A stretch of DNA of 64,000 nucleotides from JBDWFY01 sp965275915 (GTDB taxonomy: Bacteria; Pseudomonadota; Alphaproteobacteria; Rhizobiales; Stappiaceae): contig CBDHYI010000006.1 in assembly GCA_965275915.1 (NCBI GenBank), positions 868,001 through 932,000 on the forward strand, written 5' to 3'. Every line of letters starts with the position of its first letter. Position 1 is the stretch's first letter. This document shows, in pieces, positions 1-9,069 of this stretch. The notes below the pieces were generated by a model, which worked only from the letters and a program-made list of their open reading frames with translations, ran no database searches and was not told the DNA's origin. Position numbers and translations under genes: made by a program.

Positions 1-1
1 G

Positions 2-844
2 CGAGCAAAAAGGCGTGGGTTCGCCATATTAACGGTTTTATTGAGCCTGGCGCTGCTGGCCAGCATTATGGTCGGATTTATGGGAACCGTCCAAAACCGG
101 ATTTCTCGGATAAGTCGGGACATCAAAGTTACTCAGGCGAAGTTATATGCGGAATCCGGACTGGAAATTGCAGCAGGACTTCTCTTGCATAGTTTGGGCC
201 AATCGATTGACTCTCCTAATCGTCTTGTTGCAAACGGATCCCGGATTGCCTGCAAACTAAACGCTCGTTTTGCGTTGTCGTTTTCCCTTCAGGATGTAGC
301 CGGGCAGGTTGATATCAATGCTGCACCAACAGAAGTTGTCGCTGCAGTGCTGTCTCAGCTTTATCCCTCACATGTCGCATCAAGATTGGCGACGAAAATC
401 GAAGCCGGACGCAGCACGGCTCAGTACCGGTTCCTTGAAGAGCTGGCGAGTCTATCGGAAGTTGCGGAAGAATCGATCCCCCAATTAAAAGAGATCTTTA
501 CTGTCAATAGCGGACGCAATCGACTATCCGGCGATGTCACCCATGACCGGCTGCGTCATGTCCTCGCCCGCCTCCCGAACGGAAATCAGTATTTTGGCGG
601 GCGGCCGACGAACCGGGTATACGCCGTCAACGTCGTCGCTCTGTCATTACCCGATCAAATATATCATCTTGATACCACGATAGAATTACGACCCGGGCAG
701 CATCCATTGTACCGCCCCCTACAATGGTATGGATATAGCGGGCGCGTTCGCAATCCAGAGAAGATAAATAGCTGGTTTCAAAAAGATCTAACTACAACAC
801 AGGATTTATCATCTCTTCCACTCTGTATCGGTCCGCTACGGTGA
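2..844 (+). CDS. gspK: Type II secretion minor pseudopilin GspK, 5' truncated by window edge
   Basis: The reading frame is open from base 2, so the true start lies just outside the window. The first visible residues, RAKRRGFAILTVLLSLALLA, are a class III prepilin leader: basic residues, a G-F cleavage site, then the hydrophobic pseudopilin helix. GspK normally lacks the Glu at +5, and here +5 is T. After the helix come an RxxRDxxxxQAxLYAESGLE stretch and the conserved segment DVAGQVDINAAPTEVV, typical of the GspK alpha-helical/SAM-like domain. GspK caps the T2SS pseudopilus tip together with GspI and GspJ in the periplasm. The internal TTG at 41 cuts into the leader and is not a credible start. 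gspD follows 185 bases downstream, so this is the end of a T2SS operon whose other genes lie to the left. Family call is firm. Confidence 0.85.
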   Translation, partial: RAKRRGFAILTVLLSLALLASIMVGFMGTVQNRISRISRDIKVTQAKLYAESGLEIAAGLLLHSLGQSIDSPNRLVANGSRIACKLNARFALSFSLQDVAGQVDINAAPTEVVAAVLSQLYPSHVASRLATKIEAGRSTAQYRFLEELASLSEVAEESIPQLKEIFTVNSGRNRLSGDVTHDRLRHVLARLPNGNQYFGGRPTNRVYAVNVVALSLPDQIYHLDTTIELRPGQHPLYRPLQWYGYSGRVRNPEKINSWFQKDLTTTQDLSSLPLCIGPLR

Positions 845-1029
845 TCTGAACATCTATTTGGGGAATTCGGGAGCAACACATGATACTTGGATACGACACC
901 GGAATTTATTAACGATTTATTAAGAGTTTTTTTAGTGGCGATCATGGCCACAGCATGTTCTGACGCGTAGTAATGGCAGGTACCCGCTCATTGCAGCGCA
1001 TCAGTGTCGTCTGCGCATCTTATTGAAAT

Positions 1030-3168
1030 TTGAGGCCAAGTTTGCGTGTTTCCAATTTAAGTCGCATCATTACATGTTGCTTTTTGGCGGTTTCATTTAC
1101 CGGATGTTCGGAAACCGCACTTGAGTCCTCTTTTGCAACCAATGGCCGCAGCGACGTCACGCGGTCATCTCAAAGCGGATTTGATCGCAACTACCTCCCG
1201 CAACAGTCCGGATCTCGTGCCCGAGATCCTCACGGACCGGTCGACGCACAATTTTATCCCGGCAATTCTCAGATTGTTGGAAACAATCGGCCAGTCCAAT
1301 ATGAGATTGCCGATAACGAGAAGGTTCACCTTAATCTGGTCGATGTGGATATTGACTCCGCAGCTAAAGCCGTCGTCGGCGAAATCATGCAGATGAACTA
1401 CATCATCGATCCCAGCGTTACAGGCAAAATCACGCTGCAGACCACAAATTCGATCAAAAAGAGCGCACTGCTTGATGCGTTCGATACGCTGCTGGCTTAT
1501 AACGCAGCCTCGCTCGTCATAAGAGACGATATTGTTCACATCGTTCCATTGAGCGACCCCGGCTCACTGCCCGTCAGCAAACAGTTTGCTCATGGAAAAA
1601 TAAATCAAACGATCGGCCGGTCGGTAAAAATTGTGCCGCTCGATTATGTCGCCGCTGATGAAATGATCCGCCTGCTGGAACCCATTCTCGGCAAGAATGC
1701 GGTTCTGACCGCAGACAGCAGCCGCAACATTCTCTTTCTAAGCGGCAACCCAAGGGAAATTGCGTCGGCGCTCGATGCCATCAACCTGTTTGATATCGAC
1801 CAGATGCGGGGAAAATCCTTCGCGCTGTTGCCCGTCAAAAATGCCGAGCCCGATGACCTTGTCGATGAACTTGAAACCATTTTCTCCAACCAGAATGGTG
1901 AAGCGGCAAAAGGGCTGGTTACGTTTGTGCCGAATGCTCGCCTCTCGTCGATTCTGGTCATCTCGCCCCGGCAGCATTTCCTCAAGCAGGCCGCGCAGTG
2001 GGTCGGGCGACTGGACCGCATTGCCGGCGGGACAAAGCGCAAATTGTTTGTCTATCCGATCCAGAATCGCGAGGCGACGGATCTGGCCTCGCTCCTGGAG
2101 AATATTCTGTCCAACGAGCAGCAGTCGAATGGAAACGTTACGGATTCCGGCGCCCCCATCATTCAGATCACCGCCGCCTCCTCGTCGGACGCGGAAGCAT
2201 CCGGGATCGGCGGAGGCGGATCGCAGGTGCCGAACAAGGTTTTCAATTCCGGCGGTGTACGCATTGTGGCCGATGAAGCAAACAACGCCGTTTTGATCCA
2301 TGCGACCCACGACGAGTACCAGTCGATTTTACCTATGCTGCGGCGGCTTGATTCACTGCCCAACCAGGTTCTTCTGGAAGCCACAATTGCCGAAGTCACC
2401 TTGACTGATGAATTGCAATTCGGGCTCAGGTGGTTTTTTGAAGTCGGCAATTTTGATCTGAAACTGTCCGATGCCCTCGCCGGCACAGTTGCCCCCTCCT
2501 CGCCGGGCTTTTCGCTGCTGTTTTCCGCCGGTCAGTCAAAGGTCGCCCTAAGCGCGCTTTCCAGCATTACCGATGTCAATGTGATTTCATCGCCCAATCT
2601 GATGGTGCTCGACAATAGGGAAGCGGTACTTCAGATCGGCGATCAAGTCCCGATAGCGACCCAGTCCGCCGTGGACTCCGCCGACGCAACGATCGTCAAT
2701 TCAATTGAACTCAGAGACACCGGCATCATCCTGACCGTCACACCACGCGTCAACGACTCCGGCCGCGTCATTCTGGATATCGATCAGGAAGTCAGCGATG
2801 TGATCAAGACGACCACCTCGGGCATTGATTCTCCAACGATCCGGCAACGCAAGATCAGCACAACCGTCGTTGTCAATGATGGCGACAGCCTCGCGCTTGG
2901 CGGCCTCATTCAGCAGAAAGCCGATATTACAAAATCGCAGGTGCCTGTCCTCGGCGATGTACCGGTCGTCGGCAATCTGTTCCGTCACAAGCAGGATACT
3001 GAAAAGCGGACCGAATTGCTGATCCTGATCACCCCCCATGTGATAAGGGACCTCCGCGAAGCAAACGATGTAACGAACGAATTCCGAAAGCAGCTTGGCG
3101 GACTAAGGGCACTAGGTCAGGGTGAGATCCGGTCGACCAAGCATAAAATTGGACGGTTGCTCAATTGA
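1030..3168 (+). CDS. gspD: Type II secretion outer-membrane secretin GspD (lipoprotein signal)
   Basis: This is the secretin that forms the outer-membrane gate of the T2SS. A TTG start at 1030 directly follows an in-frame TGA, which fixes the start. Residues 1-26 form a lipoprotein signal ending in the lipobox FTGC, with Cys26 as acylation site. Order seen: N0 at about 90-165, N1 at 195-260, N2 at 265-330, N3 at 335-430 with a Ser/Gly-rich insertion (near 375-398), then the secretin domain at about 445-675. Hallmarks are LLEATIAEVTL, VISSPNLMVLDNREA, IQIGDQVP-like residues, VPVLGDVPVVGNLFR and the terminal ELLILITPHVIRD. At 712 residues the length is normal. gspK lies upstream on the same strand; no GspC or GspS pilotin gene is visible. 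The next sequence downstream is the tail of the Rhs array, so the T2SS operon ends here. A lipidated secretin may not need a pilotin (inference). Confidence 0.93.
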   Translation: MRPSLRVSNLSRIITCCFLAVSFTGCSETALESSFATNGRSDVTRSSQSGFDRNYLPQQSGSRARDPHGPVDAQFYPGNSQIVGNNRPVQYEIADNEKVHLNLVDVDIDSAAKAVVGEIMQMNYIIDPSVTGKITLQTTNSIKKSALLDAFDTLLAYNAASLVIRDDIVHIVPLSDPGSLPVSKQFAHGKINQTIGRSVKIVPLDYVAADEMIRLLEPILGKNAVLTADSSRNILFLSGNPREIASALDAINLFDIDQMRGKSFALLPVKNAEPDDLVDELETIFSNQNGEAAKGLVTFVPNARLSSILVISPRQHFLKQAAQWVGRLDRIAGGTKRKLFVYPIQNREATDLASLLENILSNEQQSNGNVTDSGAPIIQITAASSSDAEASGIGGGGSQVPNKVFNSGGVRIVADEANNAVLIHATHDEYQSILPMLRRLDSLPNQVLLEATIAEVTLTDELQFGLRWFFEVGNFDLKLSDALAGTVAPSSPGFSLLFSAGQSKVALSALSSITDVNVISSPNLMVLDNREAVLQIGDQVPIATQSAVDSADATIVNSIELRDTGIILTVTPRVNDSGRVILDIDQEVSDVIKTTTSGIDSPTIRQRKISTTVVVNDGDSLALGGLIQQKADITKSQVPVLGDVPVVGNLFRHKQDTEKRTELLILITPHVIRDLREANDVTNEFRKQLGGLRALGQGEIRSTKHKIGRLLN

Positions 3169-3203
3169 ATCTGACTTGTCAGTATGAACCTTTTTTCCAG
3201 ATT

Positions 3204-3671
3204 TTAACACAGACTTTTCCTCAAACGAACTAACGCAAGATTCCAATTTGGATATAGACAATTGGTGCAATGTCCAGCGGCGACCACTCCCATCGGAGGG
3301 TCCGCAGCATCATAGGCAATCGTCCGGCCCATGCCGCTCAGCATGTTGCCGTTGTTATCGTATGTCAGAGCCTGGCCCGCCACATCGGTCGGGGCATGCG
3401 GACGGGGAGCGGTGGCAGCGGGATAGCTATAGGTGCCCAGCGCCGAGTTATAGGTCGTGTTGCCCGCTTCATCATAGGTGAAGCTCTGGGTCAGGGTCGC
3501 ATCGTCAAGGTTGGTGGCGCTCAGGAGCTGGTCGAGCTCATCATAAGCATAGTCCCAGTTGCCCTTTGGCCGGTTCGACCGCACCTTCGTCATCCGGCCC
3601 ATATCGTCCCTGGTATAGGTCTCATCGAACAGACCGGTCACACCGGCAGAGGGTTGGGTAGCGGAGCACAA
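3204..3671 (-). pseudogene. Rhs core remnant (cassette G), truncated at both ends
   Basis: This minus-strand fragment contains the same YD-repeat core found five more times upstream. Recognisable pieces run from SAGVTGLFDETYTRDDMGRM to LTYDNNGNMLSGMGRTIAYDAAD. Homology to the other copies stops near 3655 and near 3290, and the remaining residues at both ends are unrelated. It has no start signal, no core terminus and no toxin, so it is the decayed distal end of the array. It abuts gspD with only 35 bases between its nominal end and the gspD stop. The 277 bases between 3672 and 3948 hold no gene I can support. Confidence 0.8.
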
Positions 3672-3948
3672 CCAACCGGAAGCTTCCAGACCAAACCGTC
3701 CCTATTCGCGGGGAAGGTCACGCGCACTACAACACCAAACGGCCCCATCTGGGATGCCCAAACAAGGGCAGAAGACCAATCGAAACAATCAACCTATTTG
3801 TAAGTCAAGAAGGCTAAGTGGACACGTCGACCCAAACATCGAAATTGAAAAGATCTAGGCAGATCGCACAATCCGTCTCAAAAAAATTGCTGAAGTAATG
3901 TTAGCACATATTCTCTTGCCAAAATATTTAATTCGGAATATTTAATAC

Positions 3949-4314
3949 CTAATCAATATACGCCAATACCTTATCACACAGTATATAGTCCTGATCATCA
4001 TCTGAAACACAATCCAATTCATCTTTCGGATCAAAGGAAATATAATATAGACCACTTTCATTTTTAAACAATTTCACAAGTTCTACATTATAAAAATAGT
4101 AGTCGCTAGAGAAGTAAAATGAATACTCCTTACAATTCATAAATTTAAAATATATTTTGTCAAATTCAGAAGATATCCTCATCCTATATTCTACATCAAC
4201 ACACACAGATGAATTATCTTCGAATATCGAAATTCTTTCTATTCGCCCATCAAGTAAACAATTTTTTCCAGTAAATTGCGCTACCAGTGTTTCATTTTCA
4301 CACACTAACTGCAT
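3949..4314 (-). CDS. Putative immunity protein for Rhs cassette F
   Basis: A small acidic protein of 121 residues lies directly behind the toxin reading frame that ends at 4322. I prefer the ATG at 4314 over the GTG one codon upstream. The sequence has no signal peptide and no membrane segment and is rich in Asp, Glu, Tyr and Phe, with beta-like alternation, as in many cytoplasmic immunity proteins. I do not recognise the family. The immunity role is inferred only from position: each toxin tip in this array is followed within 0-15 bases by one such gene. The local AT content is much higher than in the flanking core copies, a sign of separate origin for the toxin/immunity tip. Confidence 0.6.
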   Translation of the reverse strand: MQLVCENETLVAQFTGKNCLLDGRIERISIFEDNSSVCVDVEYRMRISSEFDKIYFKFMNCKEYSFYFSSDYYFYNVELVKLFKNESGLYYISFDPKDELDCVSDDDQDYILCDKVLAYID

Positions 4315-5242
4315 CACGATCTCACTTCAAAAAGTCCATATCAAATAGGTCCCTAGGCCGCGGCTTTCGTGCCGGCATTCTTTCTCCGCGCCCAGTCGGA
4401 TTATTGGGGTTTGGTTTGTAGTCGTGCATGTGATCTTTTTGCTCATCAGCAGGAGCATTTTGTCCGTGCCCTTGATTCCATTCTTTCTGAACATTTCCGT
4501 CAGGTCCATATTTTTTACGTGTTGTACCCGCCGGATTTTCAACAACCGTATTTGCTTCACCCTTATCTGGTAATCTATTCTTTCTCCGTTTCCCTTTATG
4601 AGTATCTGGAGGGGTTTCCACTTCACCGCCTTCTTCTTCAGCCGATTCATTAAACAGCCTCATTAGCGAATATACCGTACTGCTTCTGACTAGGAGACTC
4701 TGCAGTTCGCCTTCAAGCCGATCTACTTCACCTGGACGCATTCCTCCGAGATTAGGATCTTGGCCCGCCAACGGAGATCCGGAAGGGATCGGTCATATTG
4801 TCCGTATTGCCAATGGTTTTGCTGTTTGAACTGCTGGAAATAAGAACGCCACCGGAAGCTATGGATGTTCTGATGTACGTTGAATTGCCACCATCAAGCC
4901 GCCCAAGAGGCCCTGTGGAATTGACCCTGTTCCCTGATGGATCCTTGAGCATGATTGGGTTGTTTATGCCGTAGGCGTAGCGGTTGGTGCCCACGGCCCG
5001 GTCGGTGGGGTCGAACCAGTCGGGGGTGATGAAGCGGCCAAGGGCGGGGTCGTAGTAGCGGGCGTTCAGATAGGTCAGACCCGTTTCGGGATCGTCTCTT
5101 TCTCCGATCCAGCCCCTGCTTTCCCGGGGCGTGTTCACCGCAAGCTGCACATCCGTGCGTTCGCCGTAAGGACGGTAGCGGTTTTCCGCGATCTGCGTGC
5201 CGGTGGCATCCGTCATCAGCCGAACCGAAGACAGGTGATCCC

Positions 5243-5260
5243 ATTATCCGCTTAATTGGG
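5243..5260. other. 18-base replacement scar in Rhs core (also at 11196-11213)
   Basis: The intact core has GATCCC-GGTG-CATCC here (GGTG varies slightly), while this copy has ATTATCCGCTTAATTGGG between GATCCC and CATCC. With the flanking CCC it forms an imperfect palindrome, CCCATTA...TTGGG. The net gain of 14 bases shifts the frame and gives the premature stop after SVSNWMPN. Cause unknown; a recombination or excision footprint is one possibility. Confidence 0.55.
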
Positions 5261-5676
5261 CATCCAGTTGGAGACAGACCCGACCCGCCGCACCGTGCCG
5301 TCAATATGCTTGATCACCGTCCCGTCAGACAGATGCTCCTCATCGTCGCCAAGATAAAGCGTTGTGTTCCCACCGGTGATTTTCTTCAGCCGCTTGTCGT
5401 CCGGACCATAGACATAGGTCGTCGTCTGACCATTGGCCGTCACCGTGACGGGACGGTCCGCAGCATCATAGGCAATCGTCCGGCCCATGCCGCTCAGCAT
5501 GTTGCCGTTCCTGTCATAGGTCAGAGCCTGCCCCGCCACATCGGTCGGCGCATGCGGACGGGGAGCCGTGGCGGCGGGATAGCTATAGGTGCCCAGCGCC
5601 GAGTTATAGGTCATGTTGCCCGCTTCATCATAGGTGAAGCTCCGGGTCAGGGTCGCATCGTCAAGGTTGGTGGCGC

Positions 5677-5745
5677 ACAGATCAACCTGCGTTCAGCCGA
5701 CCGAGGTTGAACTCAGACAAGTTGATCGCCAAAAAAGGGACCGGG
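5677..5745. other. 69-base replacement scar in Rhs core (also at 11630-11698)
   Basis: Intact cores read GGCGC-TCAGGAG-CTGGTCGAG here, while this copy has 69 unrelated bases in place of the middle seven. The insert contains dyads: GATCAAC pairs with GTTGATC near its ends and GTTCA with TGAAC inside. The net change of 62 bases breaks the reading frame. It may be the footprint of an excised element. The second copy lies in the 1.2-kb repeat. Confidence 0.6.
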
Positions 5746-6115
5746 CTGGTCGAGCTCATCATAGGCATAATCCCAGTTGCCTTTGCTCCGGTTCGACCGC
5801 ACCTGCGTCATCCGGCCCATAGTGTCCCTGGTATAGGTTTCATCAAACAGACCGGTCACACCGGCAGAGGTCTGCGAGCCCAGAAGCCACAGACGGTCGC
5901 CATCATAGGTATAGTCCGTGCTCACCCCGTTGGAGAACACCATCCGAACAGGGTCCTGATTGGCATTATAGGTGATCTCGCTGATCACACCGGGAATGGA
6001 GGTCAGCTGACCGCCACTGTCAGGTGGCACCAGTGTTACCGTATATCGTCATCAAGCTATATTAAATAGCTAAATAGCCGAAATAGATAGCCGTAAAGAG
6101 CCGTCTCCACTAACA

Positions 6116-6529
6116 CTAGAATACCTCGGTTATTCCAGGGATCGCTCCCTCAAGCTTTCCTAAGAAAAGTTTCGCGGCAGCAATAACTGAGGCCCTGTCA
6201 ACCAGCACTGGCACACTTATCCTTGTGCCGCTCCATCCCGAAAATATGGTTATTTCGTCTTCAAGATCTTCAAACTTCAGAATTGGAGCTTCCTCATAAT
6301 CCATTGAGCTATAGATAAAATCAGCTTTTCTGTCTCGATTAGCCAACCACCTGTTTAACTCGGACGCAAATTCAGCCAACAGAATCCCTTGCTCTTTAAA
6401 CAAGACATTGCTCCCTGCGGATATTAGCAACTCACCCTCAGTTTCAGAAAGTGCCTTGTGAGTTAACGGATATTCTGGCCCTTCGATAATTTTAAAGTCT
6501 ATTTTAAATTCACCGGAAATGCGTTCCAT
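6116..6529 (-). CDS. Putative immunity protein for Rhs cassette E
   Basis: A 137-residue acidic protein whose ATG lies inside the last 31 bases of the toxin frame ending at 6499, preceded by GGGAAAAGATGGAAAG as ribosome binding sequence. Such overlap is common for toxin/immunity pairs and implies translational coupling. No signal peptide or membrane span is visible. Segments ADFIYSSMDYEEAPILKF and WSGTRISVPVLVDRASVIAA give a mixed alpha/beta pattern. I do not recognise the family with certainty. Its role as inhibitor of the cassette E toxin is inferred from position. Confidence 0.6.
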   Translation of the reverse strand: MERISGEFKIDFKIIEGPEYPLTHKALSETEGELLISAGSNVLFKEQGILLAEFASELNRWLANRDRKADFIYSSMDYEEAPILKFEDLEDEITIFSGWSGTRISVPVLVDRASVIAAAKLFLGKLEGAIPGITEVF

Positions 6530-8196
6530 ATCTTTCCATCTTTTCCCACGACAACTCGGATGCTTGTTTGTCCCTTTGAGCTAATTTGCCTGCCCAAATC
6601 GGTGACTACTCGGAACGACCCGCTAACATTGTTGGTCATAAATTGTGCACGGTCTGAGAGAAGCGCTTCCCTAACATAGTTCTGAACCTCTTTAATATTG
6701 TTGGTATTAAATTTTGCAGACCTTTTCGCCTTCGAACCCAACAAGTGTTTGTTTTTTGGGGTCCATGATCTGACGTAAAGAGCGGCTTTTCGAGCGGTCC
6801 GTGACGATTTTCCAATTCCACCAAACAGCTTCTTGGAAAGTTCCCGCAGTGGATTGTTAACATTTCGGTTCACAAACCTCGAAATTTGTTTGTCAGCGTA
6901 ACGAAGATTTTTGTCTATTGGTCCGAATGTACGTGGAAATTTTTTCGCCAGTTCGCGAGAAAATTTTCCGTATTTCGCTACTTGGTACTCTTCCTCTTCC
7001 TCATCAAATGGGCGACCAAAACCGGTATTTGCAGCTAGATCCGACACAGCGTCCCCGGGCACTGACATTCCATTGTCATGCAGACTGTTGGAGGCCGTGT
7101 TTGCTTCGTCGCCGCCGAGGCGTCCCAGGGGGCCGACATCGCTGACCCTGTTCCCTGATGGATCCTTGAGCATGATCGGGTTGTTCATGCCGTAGGCATA
7201 GCGGTTGGTGCCCACGCCCGGGCCGGTCGGGTCGAACCAGTCGGGGGTGATGAACCTGCCAAGGGCGGGGTCGTAGTAGCGGGCGTTCAGATAGGTCAGA
7301 CCCGTCTCAGGATCGTCCCGCTCCCCGATCCAGCCCCTGCTCTCCCGCGGCGTGTTCACCGCAAGCTGCACATCCGTGCGCTCGCCGTAAGGCCGGTACC
7401 GGTTCTCCGCAATCTGCGTGCCGGTGGCATCGGTCATCAGCCGGACCGAAGACAGATGATCCCGGTGTATCCAGTTGGAGACAGACCCGACCCGCCGCAC
7501 CATGCCGTCAATATGCTTGATCACCGTCCCATCCGACAGATGCTCCTCATCGTCGCCAAGATAAAGTGTGGTGTTCCCGCCGGTGACTTTCTTCAGCCGC
7601 TTGTCGTCCGGACCATAGACATAGGTCGTCGTCTGACCATTGGCCGTCACCGTGACGGGACGGTCCGCAGCATCATAGACAATCGTCCGGCCCATGCCGC
7701 TCAGCATGTTGCCGTTCCTGTCATAGGTCAGTGCCTGGCCCGCCACATCGGTCGGGGCATGCGGACGGGGAGCGGTGGCAGCGGGATAGCTATAGCTGCC
7801 CAGCGCCGAGTTATAGGTCATATTGCCCGCTTCATCGTAGGTGAAGCTCTGGGTCAGGGCCGCATCGTCAAGGTTGGTGGCGCTCAGGAGCTGGTCGAGC
7901 TCATCATAAGCATAGTCCCAGTTGCCTTTGCTCCGGTTCGACCGCACCTTCGTCATCCGGCCCATATCGTCCCTGGTATAGGTCTCATCGAACAGGGCGG
8001 TCACACCGGCGGAGGTCTGCGAGCCCAGAAGCCACAGACGGTCACCATCATAGGTATAGTCCGTGCTCACCCCGTTGGAGAACACCATCCGAACAGGGTC
8101 CTGATTGGCATTATAGGTGATCTCGCTGATCACACCGGGAATGGAGGTCAGCTGACCGCCGCTGTCATAGGTGTAGCTGCCGCTCGCGGAGGGCAA
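6499..8196 (-). pseudogene. Orphan Rhs cassette E: intact core frame plus RNase-like toxin tip, no start
   Basis: This is the only orphan whose core reads without breaks into its tip. The frame opens after an in-frame TAA at PSASGSYTYDSGGQ, with only a TTG codon and no ribosome site or signal peptide, so it is a displaced 3' fragment. Core hallmarks are ETGLTYLNARYYDPALGRFI and NPIMLKDPSGN. The tip starts GPLGRLGGDEANTASN, then has a basic linker, and ends in about 90 residues with RVVTDLGRQISSKGQTSIRV and KDGKIWNAFPV. That ending resembles small BECR-fold RNase toxins, in which a terminal strand reads DGK-x-x-x-AFPV; this is a pattern-level guess. The immunity gene overlaps its 3' end. If recombined behind a promoter it could be functional. 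Confidence 0.75.
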
Positions 8197-8235
8197 AACT
8201 CCCTGTTCTTAATGGATATTAAGCCAACATTAGCT

Positions 8236-8583
8236 CTAAAGCCGCAACGTATTCCAATTAATACGTACTCTTGGTCGGATATAAACTTCCAATTCGGATG
8301 TGGCTGAATCGCCAAAATTGAACAAACAAAAAATATGTTCGCCTTTCCCATTATCTCTTATAGAGATTTGTTCAACACACTCTTCACTTACCAGAGCTAC
8401 TTCGTTTTCCCCATTTAGTATTCTGATCCTCACAAATTGTTGGATTGCGTTAAATGCAAATTCAATTCGCACTCCACTCTCATCAACATAACTGAAACAG
8501 AAATATTGCTCATCCAAATCGGTTTCAATTGGATCGCACTCAAAGAACGCAAGTAAATCAATTTCATCTGGATATTTTAACAT
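8236..8583 (-). CDS. Orphan immunity-like protein, toxin partner missing
   Basis: A 115-residue acidic protein without signal peptide, similar in size and composition to the other immunity candidates but not matched to an adjacent toxin. In the 175 bases upstream, a 26-codon frame ending in SSERQELLKSIG stops six bases before its ATG, as a toxin tail would. This suggests that the toxin part was lost when cassettes recombined. Downstream, cassette E begins only 40 bases after its stop. Retained immunity without toxin would protect against siblings that still carry the lost tip. The family is not recognised and the role is inferred from context. Confidence 0.5.
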   Translation of the reverse strand: MLKYPDEIDLLAFFECDPIETDLDEQYFCFSYVDESGVRIEFAFNAIQQFVRIRILNGENEVALVSEECVEQISIRDNGKGEHIFCLFNFGDSATSELEVYIRPRVRINWNTLRL

Positions 8584-8758
8584 GAGTTAACCTATTGATT
8601 TTAATAATTCCTGCCGTTCTGATGAGTTAGCGGAAAGGCAAGGGCCTGCCTTAGGAACAGAAACATCTTAACCCTGTCCAATACGTGAAGATAAAATTGA
8701 ATTCTTAAACTAAAATTAAATATTTTTGCTATAATATATCCAAAAATATATCTTATTT

Positions 8759-9067
8759 TTATTTTCTCCTCATAAATACTATTGCTGAGTTAGAATTTGC
8801 GACATCCGGGTAATTGATTTCACTCGTCGTTATTTCTAACTTGAATTCAAAATCGACATTTTTTGTTTGAAGAGATTCAAATTCATCTTTAAGTTCCTCG
8901 ATCTCATTTATATCTTCATCATTCATTTCTTCCAAAACTATCGTTACTTCAACATCTGGATCCATGCTGATCCATACAGCCCTGAAGTTGCTAGAAATGA
9001 CCCCGAGAAGTGCTTGAACAAGCACCAAAGTCTGAAATTGAAGCTCTTGCTGGATGATTTTCATCAT
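8759..9067 (-). CDS. Putative immunity protein for Rhs cassette D
   Basis: This gene follows the Ntox50-like toxin, whose stop is at 9070. I place the start at the first of two adjacent ATG codons (9067), because a TGGAAA ribosome site lies inside the toxin's last codons; the upstream TTG at 9082 would give a 13-base overlap. The product, about 102 residues, has an acidic middle (LEEMNDEDINEIEELKDEF) and an alternating beta-like C-terminus, and no signal peptide. No family is recognised. Its assignment as cognate immunity rests on position. Confidence 0.55.
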   Translation of the reverse strand: MMKIIQQELQFQTLVLVQALLGVISSNFRAVWISMDPDVEVTIVLEEMNDEDINEIEELKDEFESLQTKNVDFEFKLEITTSEINYPDVANSNSAIVFMRRK

Positions 9068-9069
9068 AT

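Larger units (their letters stand above)
4787..5986. repeat. 1.2-kb direct repeat, copy 1
   Basis: This block recurs at 10740-11939 with a constant offset of 5953 bases. All spot-checked positions are identical except two bases near the distal end (5964-5970). It includes both small replacement scars, so the scars arose before the duplication. Copy 1 ends in cassette F and copy 2 in cassette C, with different toxin tips. The left border falls exactly where the core of cassette F goes out of frame with its tip. Confidence 0.85.
4322..6030 (-). pseudogene. Orphan Rhs cassette F: disrupted core plus unassigned C-terminal toxin
   Basis: Minus-strand core begins abruptly at DSGGQLTSIPGV, without start or signal peptide, and runs to NPIMLKDPSGN and the variable tip. 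Three breaks interrupt it. A 69-base replacement at 5677-5745 and an 18-base replacement at 5243-5260 shift the frame, and the junction near 4787 joins the core to the tip out of frame. The tip frame (4771-4322) carries a pre-toxin segment like that of cassette C, then a domain with TTRKKYGPDGNVQKEWNQGH and DHMHDYKPNP, rich in His, Asp and Lys. The GH and DHxHDY groups suggest a metal-dependent enzyme, but I cannot name the family. As it stands the tip cannot be translated from the core, so this looks like a stored, silent toxin sequence. Confidence 0.75.
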
